Below, in pieces: positions 16,563 to 23,692 of a stretch of 33,209 bases of DNA. Numbering within the stretch: the stretch's first letter is position 1; each line of letters opens with the position of its first letter. Position numbers and translations under genes: made by a program. This stretch comes from Paraburkholderia sp. (GTDB taxonomy: Bacteria > Pseudomonadota > Gammaproteobacteria > Burkholderiales > Burkholderiaceae), in assembly GCF_026225065.1 (NCBI RefSeq), contig NZ_JAMFSB010000369.1, positions 1-33,209 of the forward strand. Direction: 5' to 3'. Under the pieces are notes generated by a model. That model had not been told where the DNA came from and did not search any database. It saw only the letters and a program-made list of their open reading frames with translations.

Positions 16563-17986
16563 CGTTTCTGAAAGCGCGCGTAGAAAAATCCGTCGTGATC
16601 TGGGTTCGAGCCGGTGTCCGGTCCCGCACGGGTACCGTCCGGAGCGCCGGCAGGCGCGCGGGCCGCTGTGGGCAACAGCTGCCCCGGCGCGTCCAATCGT
16701 ACCGCATCCTGGTACTTGTCTCCAAACCACTGCGCCTGTAATTCACCCTCATCGGGAAAGATCGAGCACGTAACGTAAAGCAACTCGCCGCCGGGCTTCA
16801 CCAGCGGCCAGAGTGCCGCCAGAATGCGCCGCTGTTCGGCGACGAGCGCTGGGATATCGGAGGCACGGCGCAACCAGCGGATGTCCGGATGGCGCCGGAC
16901 GATGCCCGAGGCGGAACACGGCACATCGGCCAGAATGCGGTCGAAGGGGCGGTCGAGCGGATCGTGCCACTTCGCGGGGGCGCCGGCATCGCCGATGCGT
17001 ACTTCAGCGTTCAGCCCGAGCCGCTGCAGGTTTTCGCCGATACGGCGTGCACGGCTCGCGTCGCTTTCAAGCGCAACCAGCTCGAGATTGGCCAGCTCGA
17101 GCAGATGACCCGTCTTTCCGCCGGGCGCAGCGCAGGCGTCCAGCACACGCATGCCGTCGCGCGCGCCGAGCCACTCGGCGGCGAGTTGCGCGCCGGCGTC
17201 CTGCACCGACACGATGCCGTCGTCAAAGCCGGGGATGCGGTCGACCGGCATCGGCGTGGTCAGGCGCACGGCGTGGTCGCCGGCGCGGGTAGCGTCGATA
17301 TGGTGGTTCTGCAAGACCTGCAAATAGGCGTCGACCGTAGAGTGGCGCGCGTTGACACGCAGCGTCAGCGGCCCTTGCGTGTTGCCGGTTGCAAGTACGT
17401 CCTGCCAGTTGTCGGGCCACGCTTTGCGTACCGCGTCGATCCACCAGGCCGGATAGTTCCAGCGCGCAACTTCGTCGTCCTGGGCTGCGGCGAGGAGCGC
17501 GTCCCGCTCGCGCAAGAAGCTGCGCAGCACGGCGTTGACGAGACCCTTTGCAAACGAGAACTCGCGGCGCGCGGCAATCGCGTTGACGGCCTGATCGACG
17601 ACGGTGAACGGTGAGTAAGCTGCTGTTTCTTCAGCGTCTGCGAGCAAGGCAAGCGCGCAGGCGAGCAGATTGGCGACGTGCGGCGGCGGCGCCTTGCGCA
17701 CTAGCTTCGCGATCAACCAGTCCGCCGTTGCCAGGCGGCGCATGGTGCGGTACGAGATATCCTGCACCGCGCCGCGTGCGGCGGCGGCGCTGCCTTCGGG
17801 GGCCGACACGAAGACCGCCTGCAGCGCGGCGGGAAGCGCCGAGCCGAGTCGCACCGCGCCCACGGCCTGGGCCGCGCAGTCGAGCGCAAAACCCAGCGAT
17901 TCTGGCGCGAGATGCAGCGCCGACAGGCGTGATTCGCGAGGACGCGACGAGGGCGAAACCGGACGCGTGGAAGGCTTTGAAGTCAT
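16559..17986 (-). CDS. rsmB: 16S rRNA (cytosine-967-C5)-methyltransferase RsmB
   Basis: SAM-dependent m5C methyltransferase acting on C967 of 16S rRNA. The 475-residue protein has an N-terminal NusB-like RNA-binding domain (about 30-170), then the catalytic Rossmann domain with SAM motif LDACAAPGGKTGHLLEL (about 284-300). Two conserved cysteines are present: Cys357 (DVPCSASG, motif IV) and Cys407 (YVTCSIFPDEGE, motif VI, the nucleophile). Their 50-residue separation equals that in E. coli RsmB (C325/C375). The ATG at 17986 (MTSKPSTRPVS) is chosen; an upstream in-frame ATG at 18163 adds 59 residues of Arg/Pro/Cys-rich non-homologous sequence. Confidence 0.95.
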   Translation of the reverse strand: MTSKPSTRPVSPSSRPRESRLSALHLAPESLGFALDCAAQAVGAVRLGSALPAALQAVFVSAPEGSAAAARGAVQDISYRTMRRLATADWLIAKLVRKAPPPHVANLLACALALLADAEETAAYSPFTVVDQAVNAIAARREFSFAKGLVNAVLRSFLRERDALLAAAQDDEVARWNYPAWWIDAVRKAWPDNWQDVLATGNTQGPLTLRVNARHSTVDAYLQVLQNHHIDATRAGDHAVRLTTPMPVDRIPGFDDGIVSVQDAGAQLAAEWLGARDGMRVLDACAAPGGKTGHLLELANLELVALESDASRARRIGENLQRLGLNAEVRIGDAGAPAKWHDPLDRPFDRILADVPCSASGIVRRHPDIRWLRRASDIPALVAEQRRILAALWPLVKPGGELLYVTCSIFPDEGELQAQWFGDKYQDAVRLDAPGQLLPTAARAPAGAPDGTRAGPDTGSNPDHDGFFYARFQKR

Positions 17987-18146
17987 GAACCAGGGCAAAG
18001 GCGGGCCGCACGGTGCGCGCGGCGCAAACTGCGCACATTGTAGCTTGGCGCGGTCGGCGGCCTGTTTGGGGGCGCGCGGCGGGGGTGCACAGCGGGGGGT
18101 GAGCAATGGGACTGACGTAAATGCGCAGCGTCCAGACATGCTAACG

Positions 18147-18174
18147 AAAAAAGGCGAGCTCATTGGAACTCGCC
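18147..18174 (-). terminator. Rho-independent terminator downstream of htpX
   Basis: GGCGAG (18153-18158) and CTCGCC (18169-18174) form a perfect stem. Read on the minus strand it is followed by TTTTTT (18152-18147). It ends the leftward htpX transcript before rsmB. Confidence 0.85.
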
Positions 18175-18244
18175 CTTCCCGGCTTTTGCCTCGCAGACGC
18201 CCCGTGTGCAGGCAGGCGCCCGCGCACGCCCTGCGCGATGCGGC

Positions 18245-19102
18245 TTATTCGAAGCGGCCCGTGCGCGCCATTTCCATCAGCCTTGCGATCCGTTCGTCAG
18301 TGGACGGGTGAGTCGAAAACAGGCTGGCCATGCCGCCGCCCGCGAGCGGATTCATGATCATCATCTGCGCGGTCGACGGGTGTGCTTCGGCCGTCGGGAA
18401 CGGAATGCCGCTCGCGTAGCGATGGATCTTGTCGAGCGCCGATGCCAACGCCTGGGGGTCACCGGAAATCTGCGCGCCGCCACGATCCGCCTCGAATTCG
18501 CGAGCACGGGAAATAGCCATCTGGATCAACGCGCCGGCGATCGGCGCCAACAGCGCGACCGCGATGCTTGCGATGGGGTTGGCCCGACGGCCGTTTTCGT
18601 CACGGCCACCGAAGAACATCGCGAAATTCGCCAGCGCGGAGATCGCACCCGCCATCGTGGCCGAGACGGTCGAGATCAGGATGTCGCGGTGTTTCACGTG
18701 CGCGAGTTCGTGCGCCATGACGCCGCGCATCTCGCGCTCGGACAGCACTCGCAGGATGCCGGTGGTTGCCGCGACCGCCGCATGCTCTGGGTTACGGCCA
18801 GTGGCAAATGCATTCGGCGCGTCTTCGCTGATCAGGTAGACGCGCGGCATTGGCAGACTGGCGCGCGTAGCGAGTTCGCGCACCATCCGGTAGAACTGCG
18901 GCGCGCTGGTTTCGTCGACTTCCTGCGCGTTGTACATGCGCAGGACCATCTTGTCCGAAAACCAGTACGAGAAGAAGTTCATGCCGAGCGCGATCACGAA
19001 CGCGATCATCACGCCGCGCGAGCCGCCGATCATTCCGCCGATCACGACAAAGAGGGCCGTGATCGCGGCCATCAACATCGCGGTTTTGACCCAGTTAAAC
19101 AT
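18245..19102 (-). CDS. htpX: Inner-membrane zinc metalloprotease HtpX
   Basis: M48-family membrane protease that degrades misfolded membrane proteins. The 285-residue product has two N-terminal membrane segments (about 7-26 and 28-47), the catalytic zinc site HELAH (His131, Glu132, His135) with Glu204 of FEADR as third ligand, and a further hydrophobic stretch (about 175-200). I use the ATG at 19102 because AAGGAG stands 8-9 nt upstream and [11 protein letters not shown] is the usual start; an ATG at 19141 would add 13 residues. Upstream is a promoter at 19181-19208 and a leader hairpin at 19143-19158. Confidence 0.96.
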   Translation of the reverse strand: MFNWVKTAMLMAAITALFVVIGGMIGGSRGVMIAFVIALGMNFFSYWFSDKMVLRMYNAQEVDETSAPQFYRMVRELATRASLPMPRVYLISEDAPNAFATGRNPEHAAVAATTGILRVLSEREMRGVMAHELAHVKHRDILISTVSATMAGAISALANFAMFFGGRDENGRRANPIASIAVALLAPIAGALIQMAISRAREFEADRGGAQISGDPQALASALDKIHRYASGIPFPTAEAHPSTAQMMIMNPLAGGGMASLFSTHPSTDERIARLMEMARTGRFE

Positions 19103-19142
19103 GTTCACCACTCCTTGCGCCGAATGCGGATTCATATCCAAT

Positions 19143-19158
19143 GCTGCCTGATGGCAGC
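19143..19158 (-). promoter_or_regulatory. Hairpin in the htpX leader
   Basis: GCTGCC-TGAT-GGCAGC is a perfect 6-bp stem with a 4-nt loop, 41 bp before the htpX ATG and with no T-run, so not an obvious terminator. It lies inside the predicted 5' untranslated region and could influence translation or stability. Confidence 0.45.
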
Positions 19159-19180
19159 GATTTCATTGTAAGCTTATTGT

Positions 19181-19208
19181 TAGATATGGACGGGCAAGGA
19201 AAATTCAA
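19181..19208 (-). promoter_or_regulatory. Promoter of htpX (sigma-70, with overlapping sigma-32-like elements)
   Basis: On the minus strand TTGAAT (19208-19203) and TATCTA (19186-19181) are 16 bp apart, a plausible sigma-70 promoter immediately after the lysE-type gene's stop codon. The same DNA reads ATTGAAT-N11-GTCCATAT, a partial match to the heat-shock consensus CTTGAAA / CCCCATnT. Confidence 0.5.
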
Positions 19209-19859
19209 TCACCGCGATGCCGTGGCGAGCTTGAGCCCTAGTCCAACAAACGCGCTGCCGACACCTCGATCCAGCCACCGTTTCATGGCTGGCTTGCCGG
19301 AAAAACGCTGCGTGACGCTGCCCGCAATGTAGGCGACAAAACTGTTCCACACCATGCTCATGAGCACGAACACCGCGCCGAGCGTCAGGAATGCCAAGGC
19401 TTTGTGATCGCTGCCCGTAGTCACGAACTGCGGGAAAAACGATACGAAGAACAGCACCACCTTCGGGTTCAGGACGTTGGTCCAGAAGCCCTGCAGAAAC
19501 AACTGTCGCAGCGACTTGGGCGCGCCGGCTGCACGTGCCGCTCCAGCAGCGCCTGCCTCCTCAGCCGTAGCGGGTTTGGTGAAAATCAGCCGCACGCCGA
19601 GATACATCAGGTACAGCGCGCCGACGAACTTGATCACAGTGAACGCGGTTGCCGACGCGGCGAGCAGCGCGGTCAATCCGAACGCGCAGGCAAGCGAGTG
19701 CACGCAGCAGCCCGCAGAAATCCCCAGCGCCGACATCAGACCCGCACCACGCCCTTGCGCAACGCTGCGCCCGACGATATACGCCGTATCCGGCCCAGGC
19801 GTAACGTTGAGCAGGAAAACAGCAACGACGAAAAATCCAAAATGGCTGATGCCGAACAT
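19209..19859 (-). CDS. LysE/RhtB-family amino-acid exporter
   Basis: A 216-residue membrane protein of the LysE/RhtB translocator family. The N-terminus has the family motif FLLNVTPGPDTAYIVGRSVAQGRGAG (about 16-41), followed by about six membrane segments. A hydrophilic Ala-rich loop at about 95-115 separates the halves, and FLQGFWTNVLNPKVVLFFVSFFPQFV (about 121-146) is the second conserved block. Members export amino acids, homoserine lactones or related compounds; the substrate is not readable. It is about 190 bp downstream of fmt and just upstream of the htpX promoter. Confidence 0.92.
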   Translation of the reverse strand: MFGISHFGFFVVAVFLLNVTPGPDTAYIVGRSVAQGRGAGLMSALGISAGCCVHSLACAFGLTALLAASATAFTVIKFVGALYLMYLGVRLIFTKPATAEEAGAAGAARAAGAPKSLRQLFLQGFWTNVLNPKVVLFFVSFFPQFVTTGSDHKALAFLTLGAVFVLMSMVWNSFVAYIAGSVTQRFSGKPAMKRWLDRGVGSAFVGLGLKLATASR

Positions 19860-20047
19860 CGAATCCTCACAGGGAAAATGCGGGTGGCCCGTTGCGTCCT
19901 CGCCGCCCGTTGCTCGCCGATGCTCAGCGCACGGAGGCAGGTTGTGGGGAAGCTCGGAACGGGCACCTATCAGGGAAGATTCTAACGCTCCCGGGCGGGC
20001 AGCGTGAGTCGGCCAAATGGCCTATGGAAAGCGGGCTGGAACGCCTG

Positions 20048-21031
20048 TTACTCTACTTCCGGCAGCGCGAAACGCTGCCCGGCGGCAAGCGTCGAGCCGG
20101 CGAGAAATTCGCGCACCGGCAGGCGCTTGCCGCCCGGCTTCTGCAGTTGCGTGACGCACAGCGCGCCCACGCCGCAAGCCACGAGCACACCTTCCGGCGA
20201 GACATCGAGGATCGTGCCCGGCTCCGCATTGCTTTGGGCCTGAGCAGGTGCGGCGGCCCAGATCTTCAGCGAAGTGTTGTCGAGCGTCGCCACGCCTCCC
20301 GGAAACGGATCGAACGCGCGCACCTGACGAGCCAGCACGGCAGCGGGACGCCGCCAATCGAGCGCGGCTTCGTGCTTGGCGATTTTCTCGGCGTAGGTGA
20401 AGCCTTCCTCAGGCTGCGGTGTGGCTACGAGCTTGCCGCTGCGTTCGAGTTCGGCCAGTGCCTCGACGACTAGCCGTGCCCCCGCTTCCGCCAGACGGTC
20501 GTGCAGCGTGGCGGTGGTGTCGTCGTCGTGAATCGGCGTGCGGACTTCGGAGATCATCGCACCGGTGTCGAGACCCACGTCCATCTGCATCAAGGTGATG
20601 CCGGTTTCGGTGTCGCCCGCTTCGATGGCGCGGTGGATCGGCGCGGCGCCACGCCAGCGCGGCAGCAACGATGCGTGAATATTGATGCAACCGTGCGGTG
20701 CGATGTCCAGCACTTCCTGCGGCAATATCAGGCCGTACGCCGCAACCACCATCACGTCATGCGGGGTGGCGCGCAGCAGGTCGATCGCAGCTGCGGCTTC
20801 GGCTGGGTATTTGCCGTTCCTGCGCAGCGAGGGCGGTTGCGCAACGCTCAGGCCGTGCTCCTCGGCGTAACGCTTGACCGCGCTGGCCTGCAGTTTCATG
20901 CCGCGACCAGCCGGCCGATCGGGCTGCGTCAGCACGAGCGGAACCGGAAAACCGGCTTCGTGGATAGCGGCCAGTGCCGCCGCAGAGAACTCCGGCGTGC
21001 CGGCAAAGATGACGCGCAACGAATGACTCAT
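20048..21031 (-). CDS. fmt: Methionyl-tRNA formyltransferase
   Basis: Transfers a formyl group from 10-formyl-tetrahydrofolate to Met-tRNA(fMet) for initiation. The 327-residue protein contains the N-terminal [15 protein letters not shown] motif (about 9-23) and the folate-binding/catalytic block [24 protein letters not shown] (about 112-135), whose Asn-His pair is followed by the SLLPRWRG loop. The C-terminal OB-like tRNA-binding domain spans about 210-320. It lies 31 bp downstream of def in the standard def-fmt order. Confidence 0.97.
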   Translation of the reverse strand: MSHSLRVIFAGTPEFSAAALAAIHEAGFPVPLVLTQPDRPAGRGMKLQASAVKRYAEEHGLSVAQPPSLRRNGKYPAEAAAAIDLLRATPHDVMVVAAYGLILPQEVLDIAPHGCINIHASLLPRWRGAAPIHRAIEAGDTETGITLMQMDVGLDTGAMISEVRTPIHDDDTTATLHDRLAEAGARLVVEALAELERSGKLVATPQPEEGFTYAEKIAKHEAALDWRRPAAVLARQVRAFDPFPGGVATLDNTSLKIWAAAPAQAQSNAEPGTILDVSPEGVLVACGVGALCVTQLQKPGGKRLPVREFLAGSTLAAGQRFALPEVE

Positions 21032-21062
21032 GTACGGGGGAGGTAGTCGGAATGGACGCGCA

Positions 21063-21566
21063 TTACATTGCGTGTGCGAGCTTCTTCATCTTGCCCTTGA
21101 TGCGAGTCTGTTTAAGTGGCGACAGATACTCGACGAACACGCGACCCATCAGGTGATCCATTTCGTGCTGGATACACACCGCGAGCAATCCTTCGCAGTC
21201 CAGCTCATATGTCTCGCCCTTCTCGTTGAGCGCACGCACGCGCACTTTCTCAGCACGTTCGACGTTGTCGTAGATCCCGGGCACTGACAGACAACCCTCT
21301 TCGTTGATCTTCTTCTCGTCGCTCGACCAGATGATCTCGGGGTTGATGAAGACATGCAGTTCGTCGTGCGTGTCCGACACGTCGATCACGACAACGCGCT
21401 CGTGCACGTCCACCTGAGTGGCTGCAAGCCCGACGCCGGGTGCCGTGTACATCGTCTCGGCCATATCTGCGACCAGTTTGCGGATGCGTTCGTTGACCGC
21501 TTCGACTGGTTTGGCGATCTTGTGCAGGCGCTTGTCCGGGTAATTGATGATGTTCAGTAAAGCCAT
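21063..21566 (-). CDS. def: Peptide deformylase
   Basis: Removes the N-formyl group from nascent proteins. The 167-residue enzyme has all three metallo-site motifs: GVGLAATQ (44-51), EGCLS (90-94, metal ligand Cys92) and HEMDH (134-138, ligands His134 and His138, catalytic Glu135). It is first in the leftward def-fmt operon, divergent from dprA. The ATG at 21566 has no recognisable Shine-Dalgarno, and a candidate promoter lies so close (21580-21612) that the mRNA could be almost leaderless. Confidence 0.97.
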   Translation of the reverse strand: MALLNIINYPDKRLHKIAKPVEAVNERIRKLVADMAETMYTAPGVGLAATQVDVHERVVVIDVSDTHDELHVFINPEIIWSSDEKKINEEGCLSVPGIYDNVERAEKVRVRALNEKGETYELDCEGLLAVCIQHEMDHLMGRVFVEYLSPLKQTRIKGKMKKLAHAM

Positions 21567-21579
21567 GATCTTGAAGTTA

Positions 21580-21612
21580 ATTTTAGGCGCCGCCGATGGG
21601 CGGAAAGGTCAA
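21580..21612 (-). promoter_or_regulatory. Candidate def promoter with a 21-bp spacer and internal dyad
   Basis: On the minus strand TTGACC (21612-21607) and TAAAAT (21585-21580) are 21 bp apart. The spacer contains the inverted repeat CCGCC-GATG-GGCGG (21590-21603). The spacing is longer than optimal, so activity is uncertain. Confidence 0.35.
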
Positions 21613-21822
21613 ACACTCGCGTCACTGGCCATTCGGCTAGCTTGTGGGAGCGTCGCGTTACGCAGAGGATAGGTGGTGTCGAACCGGTTCGATTCAACGC
21701 GCCAGACTTTGCGCAAACGACGAGCCCGCGCGGGTGGGCGCGGCGCTGCAGTGATTTCGGATGATGAAAATTTTAGCATGGCGCCCGGCTGCCCGCTGGC
21801 CGTGCTCAAGGATGGATAAGCA

Positions 21823-23007
21823 ATGCAGACTCTCCCTGCAACTGATAACGAAGTTGCCGCGTGGCTGCGCCTCTCGATGGCGCCGGGTTTGCGACCCGGC
21901 GCGCTGCGCGCCATGTTGAACGCTTTCGGCCTGCCGGCCGCGATACTCGAGCAGCCGTTTGCGCTCCTCGCGGCCGCCACCGACGAGGCCTCCGCCCGTG
22001 CAGCGCTCGCGCCGCCGGGCGCCGATTTCACGTGTTATCTGGACGCGGTGCTCACCTGGCGCGACCTGCCCGGCAATGCCATCGTGACGCTCGACGACCC
22101 GGCTTACCCGCCTGCCCTGTTGACGATGCCCGATCCTCCCGCGCTGCTATGTATAAAAGGCAGGCTCGATCTGTTGCACGCCAAGGGCGTCGCAGTGGTC
22201 GGCAGCCGCAGTGCCACGCCGCAGGGCGTCGAGGACGCCGAGCGGTTCGCTCGCGCACTCTCGGAAGCCGGGCTGGCGGTTGTGTCGGGGCTTGCACTCG
22301 GCATCGACGGGGCGGCGCATCGTGGCGCGCTGAGCGGTCGCGGCAGCACGATCGCGGTAATCGGCACCGGCGCCGACCTCGTCTATCCGGCCGCGCATCA
22401 ACTGCTCGCACGGCAGATCGCGGCCGAGGGAGCCATCGTCTCGGAATGGCCGCTCGGCACACCTGCACGCGCCGCCAACTTCCCGCAGCGCAACCGGCTG
22501 ATCGCAGGGCTGGTCGGTGGCGTGCTGATCGTCGAGGCCGCGATGCACTCCGGGTCACTCATCACCGCGCGCCTCGACAACGAAATGGGGCGCGACGTGT
22601 TCGCGCTGCCCGGCTCGATTCACGCGCCACTGTCGCGCGGATGCCACAGAATGCTGAAACAGGGCGCGAAACTGGTCGAGACGCCGGCGGAGATACTCGA
22701 AGAGCTTGGGTTCGTCGCCCCACCGCCATCTAAAGGCGATTTCACCGCCTTGTTTGAGGGTGGGAGGCCGTCACGGCAGACACCCACGCCGAAACCCACC
22801 GCGAGCGCGACTGACGCGTCAGAGCTCGCTCCAGAGGCGCAAAAGCTGCTCGCTGCGCTCGGTTACGCCCCGGCAACGCTTGAAATTCTTGCCACCCGCA
22901 CCGACATGCAGGAAGCAACATTACAAAGCACCCTGCTGCAGCTCGAGTTGGCCGGCCATCTGACGGTTTTACCAGGCAGCCAGTTCGCCCGGGCGAGCCA
23001 CGGCTGA
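21823..23007 (+). CDS. dprA: DNA-processing protein DprA (Smf)
   Basis: Single-stranded-DNA binding protein that loads RecA during natural transformation. The 394-residue product has an N-terminal helical (SAM-like) region (about 1-80) and an extended Rossmann fold (about 90-300) with the hallmark VVGSRSATPQG, SGLALGIDGAAHRGAL, GTGADLVYPAAH, FPQRNRLIAGL and GSLITARLDNEMGRDVFALPGS. A C-terminal winged-helix domain (about 330-390) follows a Thr/Pro linker. The start ATG at 21823 gives the expected N-terminus. The gene is divergent from def-fmt, a common arrangement. Confidence 0.96.
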   Translation: MQTLPATDNEVAAWLRLSMAPGLRPGALRAMLNAFGLPAAILEQPFALLAAATDEASARAALAPPGADFTCYLDAVLTWRDLPGNAIVTLDDPAYPPALLTMPDPPALLCIKGRLDLLHAKGVAVVGSRSATPQGVEDAERFARALSEAGLAVVSGLALGIDGAAHRGALSGRGSTIAVIGTGADLVYPAAHQLLARQIAAEGAIVSEWPLGTPARAANFPQRNRLIAGLVGGVLIVEAAMHSGSLITARLDNEMGRDVFALPGSIHAPLSRGCHRMLKQGAKLVETPAEILEELGFVAPPPSKGDFTALFEGGRPSRQTPTPKPTASATDASELAPEAQKLLAALGYAPATLEILATRTDMQEATLQSTLLQLELAGHLTVLPGSQFARASHG

Positions 23008-23087
23008 GCGCAGGGTTAATCGCGGCAGAGTACGCGCCATGCTACATTCGCGCCAAAGCACCTGACACCAGTACGCAAGGAACCGAC

Positions 23088-23465
23088 ATGCCCGCGCTGA
23101 ACCTCGACACCGACCTGGACCGGATCGCCGAGCGCGTCAATGACCACGAGACACTGTTCGTGGCGTGCCTGTGCGCGGAGTGGTGCGGAACCTGCCGGGA
23201 TTACCGCGACGCGTTCGATCGGTTGGCGGACAAGCATCCGGAAATCTGTTTCGCGTGGATTGATATCGAAACCCACGCCGATCGCTTCGACGACCTGGAC
23301 GTAGAAAATTTTCCTACGATTCTGATAGAGGACGGCATCACTACGCGGTTTTTCGGCACCGTGCTGCCCCAGGCGGCCATCGTCGACCGGATGCTGGCCG
23401 ATCTGACCGCGTTGCCCGGCGTGACCGGCGCGCCGAAGTTGAGGCCGGCCCTGGCCGTGGCCTGA
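23088..23465 (+). CDS. Thioredoxin-fold protein with WCGTC active site
   Basis: A 125-residue single-domain thioredoxin-like protein without signal peptide, so probably cytoplasmic. The redox motif is W32-C33-G34-T35-C36, close to but not the classical WCGPC, and the cis-proline loop is NFPT. An extra CLC (Cys27, Cys29) precedes the active site. It starts at 23088 after AAGGAACCGAC, a fair ribosome binding site. TGCTACATT about 40 bp upstream resembles an extended -10, so it may have its own promoter between dprA and topB. The partner is unknown. Confidence 0.9.
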   Translation: MPALNLDTDLDRIAERVNDHETLFVACLCAEWCGTCRDYRDAFDRLADKHPEICFAWIDIETHADRFDDLDVENFPTILIEDGITTRFFGTVLPQAAIVDRMLADLTALPGVTGAPKLRPALAVA

Positions 23466-23534
23466 ACGGCGCATTTTGACCCGCAGTCTTATGGCACGGG
23501 CGTTGCGAACAGTCTGCACTGCGTCCGCCGCCGC

Positions 23535-23564
23535 TTGCTCAATAGATAGACACGCAATTATGAT
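23535..23564 (+). promoter_or_regulatory. Candidate upstream topB promoter
   Basis: TTGCTC (23535-23540) and TATGAT (23559-23564) are separated by 18 bp. Spacing and -10 are good; the -35 is moderate. It would give a leader of about 120 nt before topB. Confidence 0.45.
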
Positions 23565-23583
23565 GGGCCGCTTTTTAAGGCAC

Positions 23584-23616
23584 TTGACACGCCCCTTTCA
23601 CGGCGTGTGCTATAAA
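23584..23616 (+). promoter_or_regulatory. Candidate topB promoter with embedded inverted repeat
   Basis: A perfect TTGACA (23584-23589) and an extended -10 TGC-TATAAA (TATAAA at 23611-23616) are 21 bp apart. The spacer region carries a perfect 7-bp inverted repeat, ACACGCC (23587-23593) and GGCGTGT (23602-23608), overlapping the -35. This looks like an operator, or a promoter driven by its extended -10. Confidence 0.5.
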
Positions 23617-23692
23617 GCGGTCGTTAATGGGTCGCAAACCTAGGGGTCGTAAGCCCAAGGCCTAAACCCGATCTACCAACTCATACCCAGTC

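Noticed and set aside
16563..16730. N-terminal extension of the DUF4390 protein into rsmB
   Set aside because: The extension is Arg/Cys-rich and would hide the clear signal peptide that follows the GTG at 16562.
17987..18163. 59-residue upstream extension of RsmB
   Set aside because: It is Pro/Arg/Cys-rich and unlike the family; the ATG at 17986 gives the expected start.
22148..22159. TATAAA-like promoter element inside dprA
   Set aside because: It encodes conserved dprA residues (LLCIKGR), has no paired -35 and no gene to drive.
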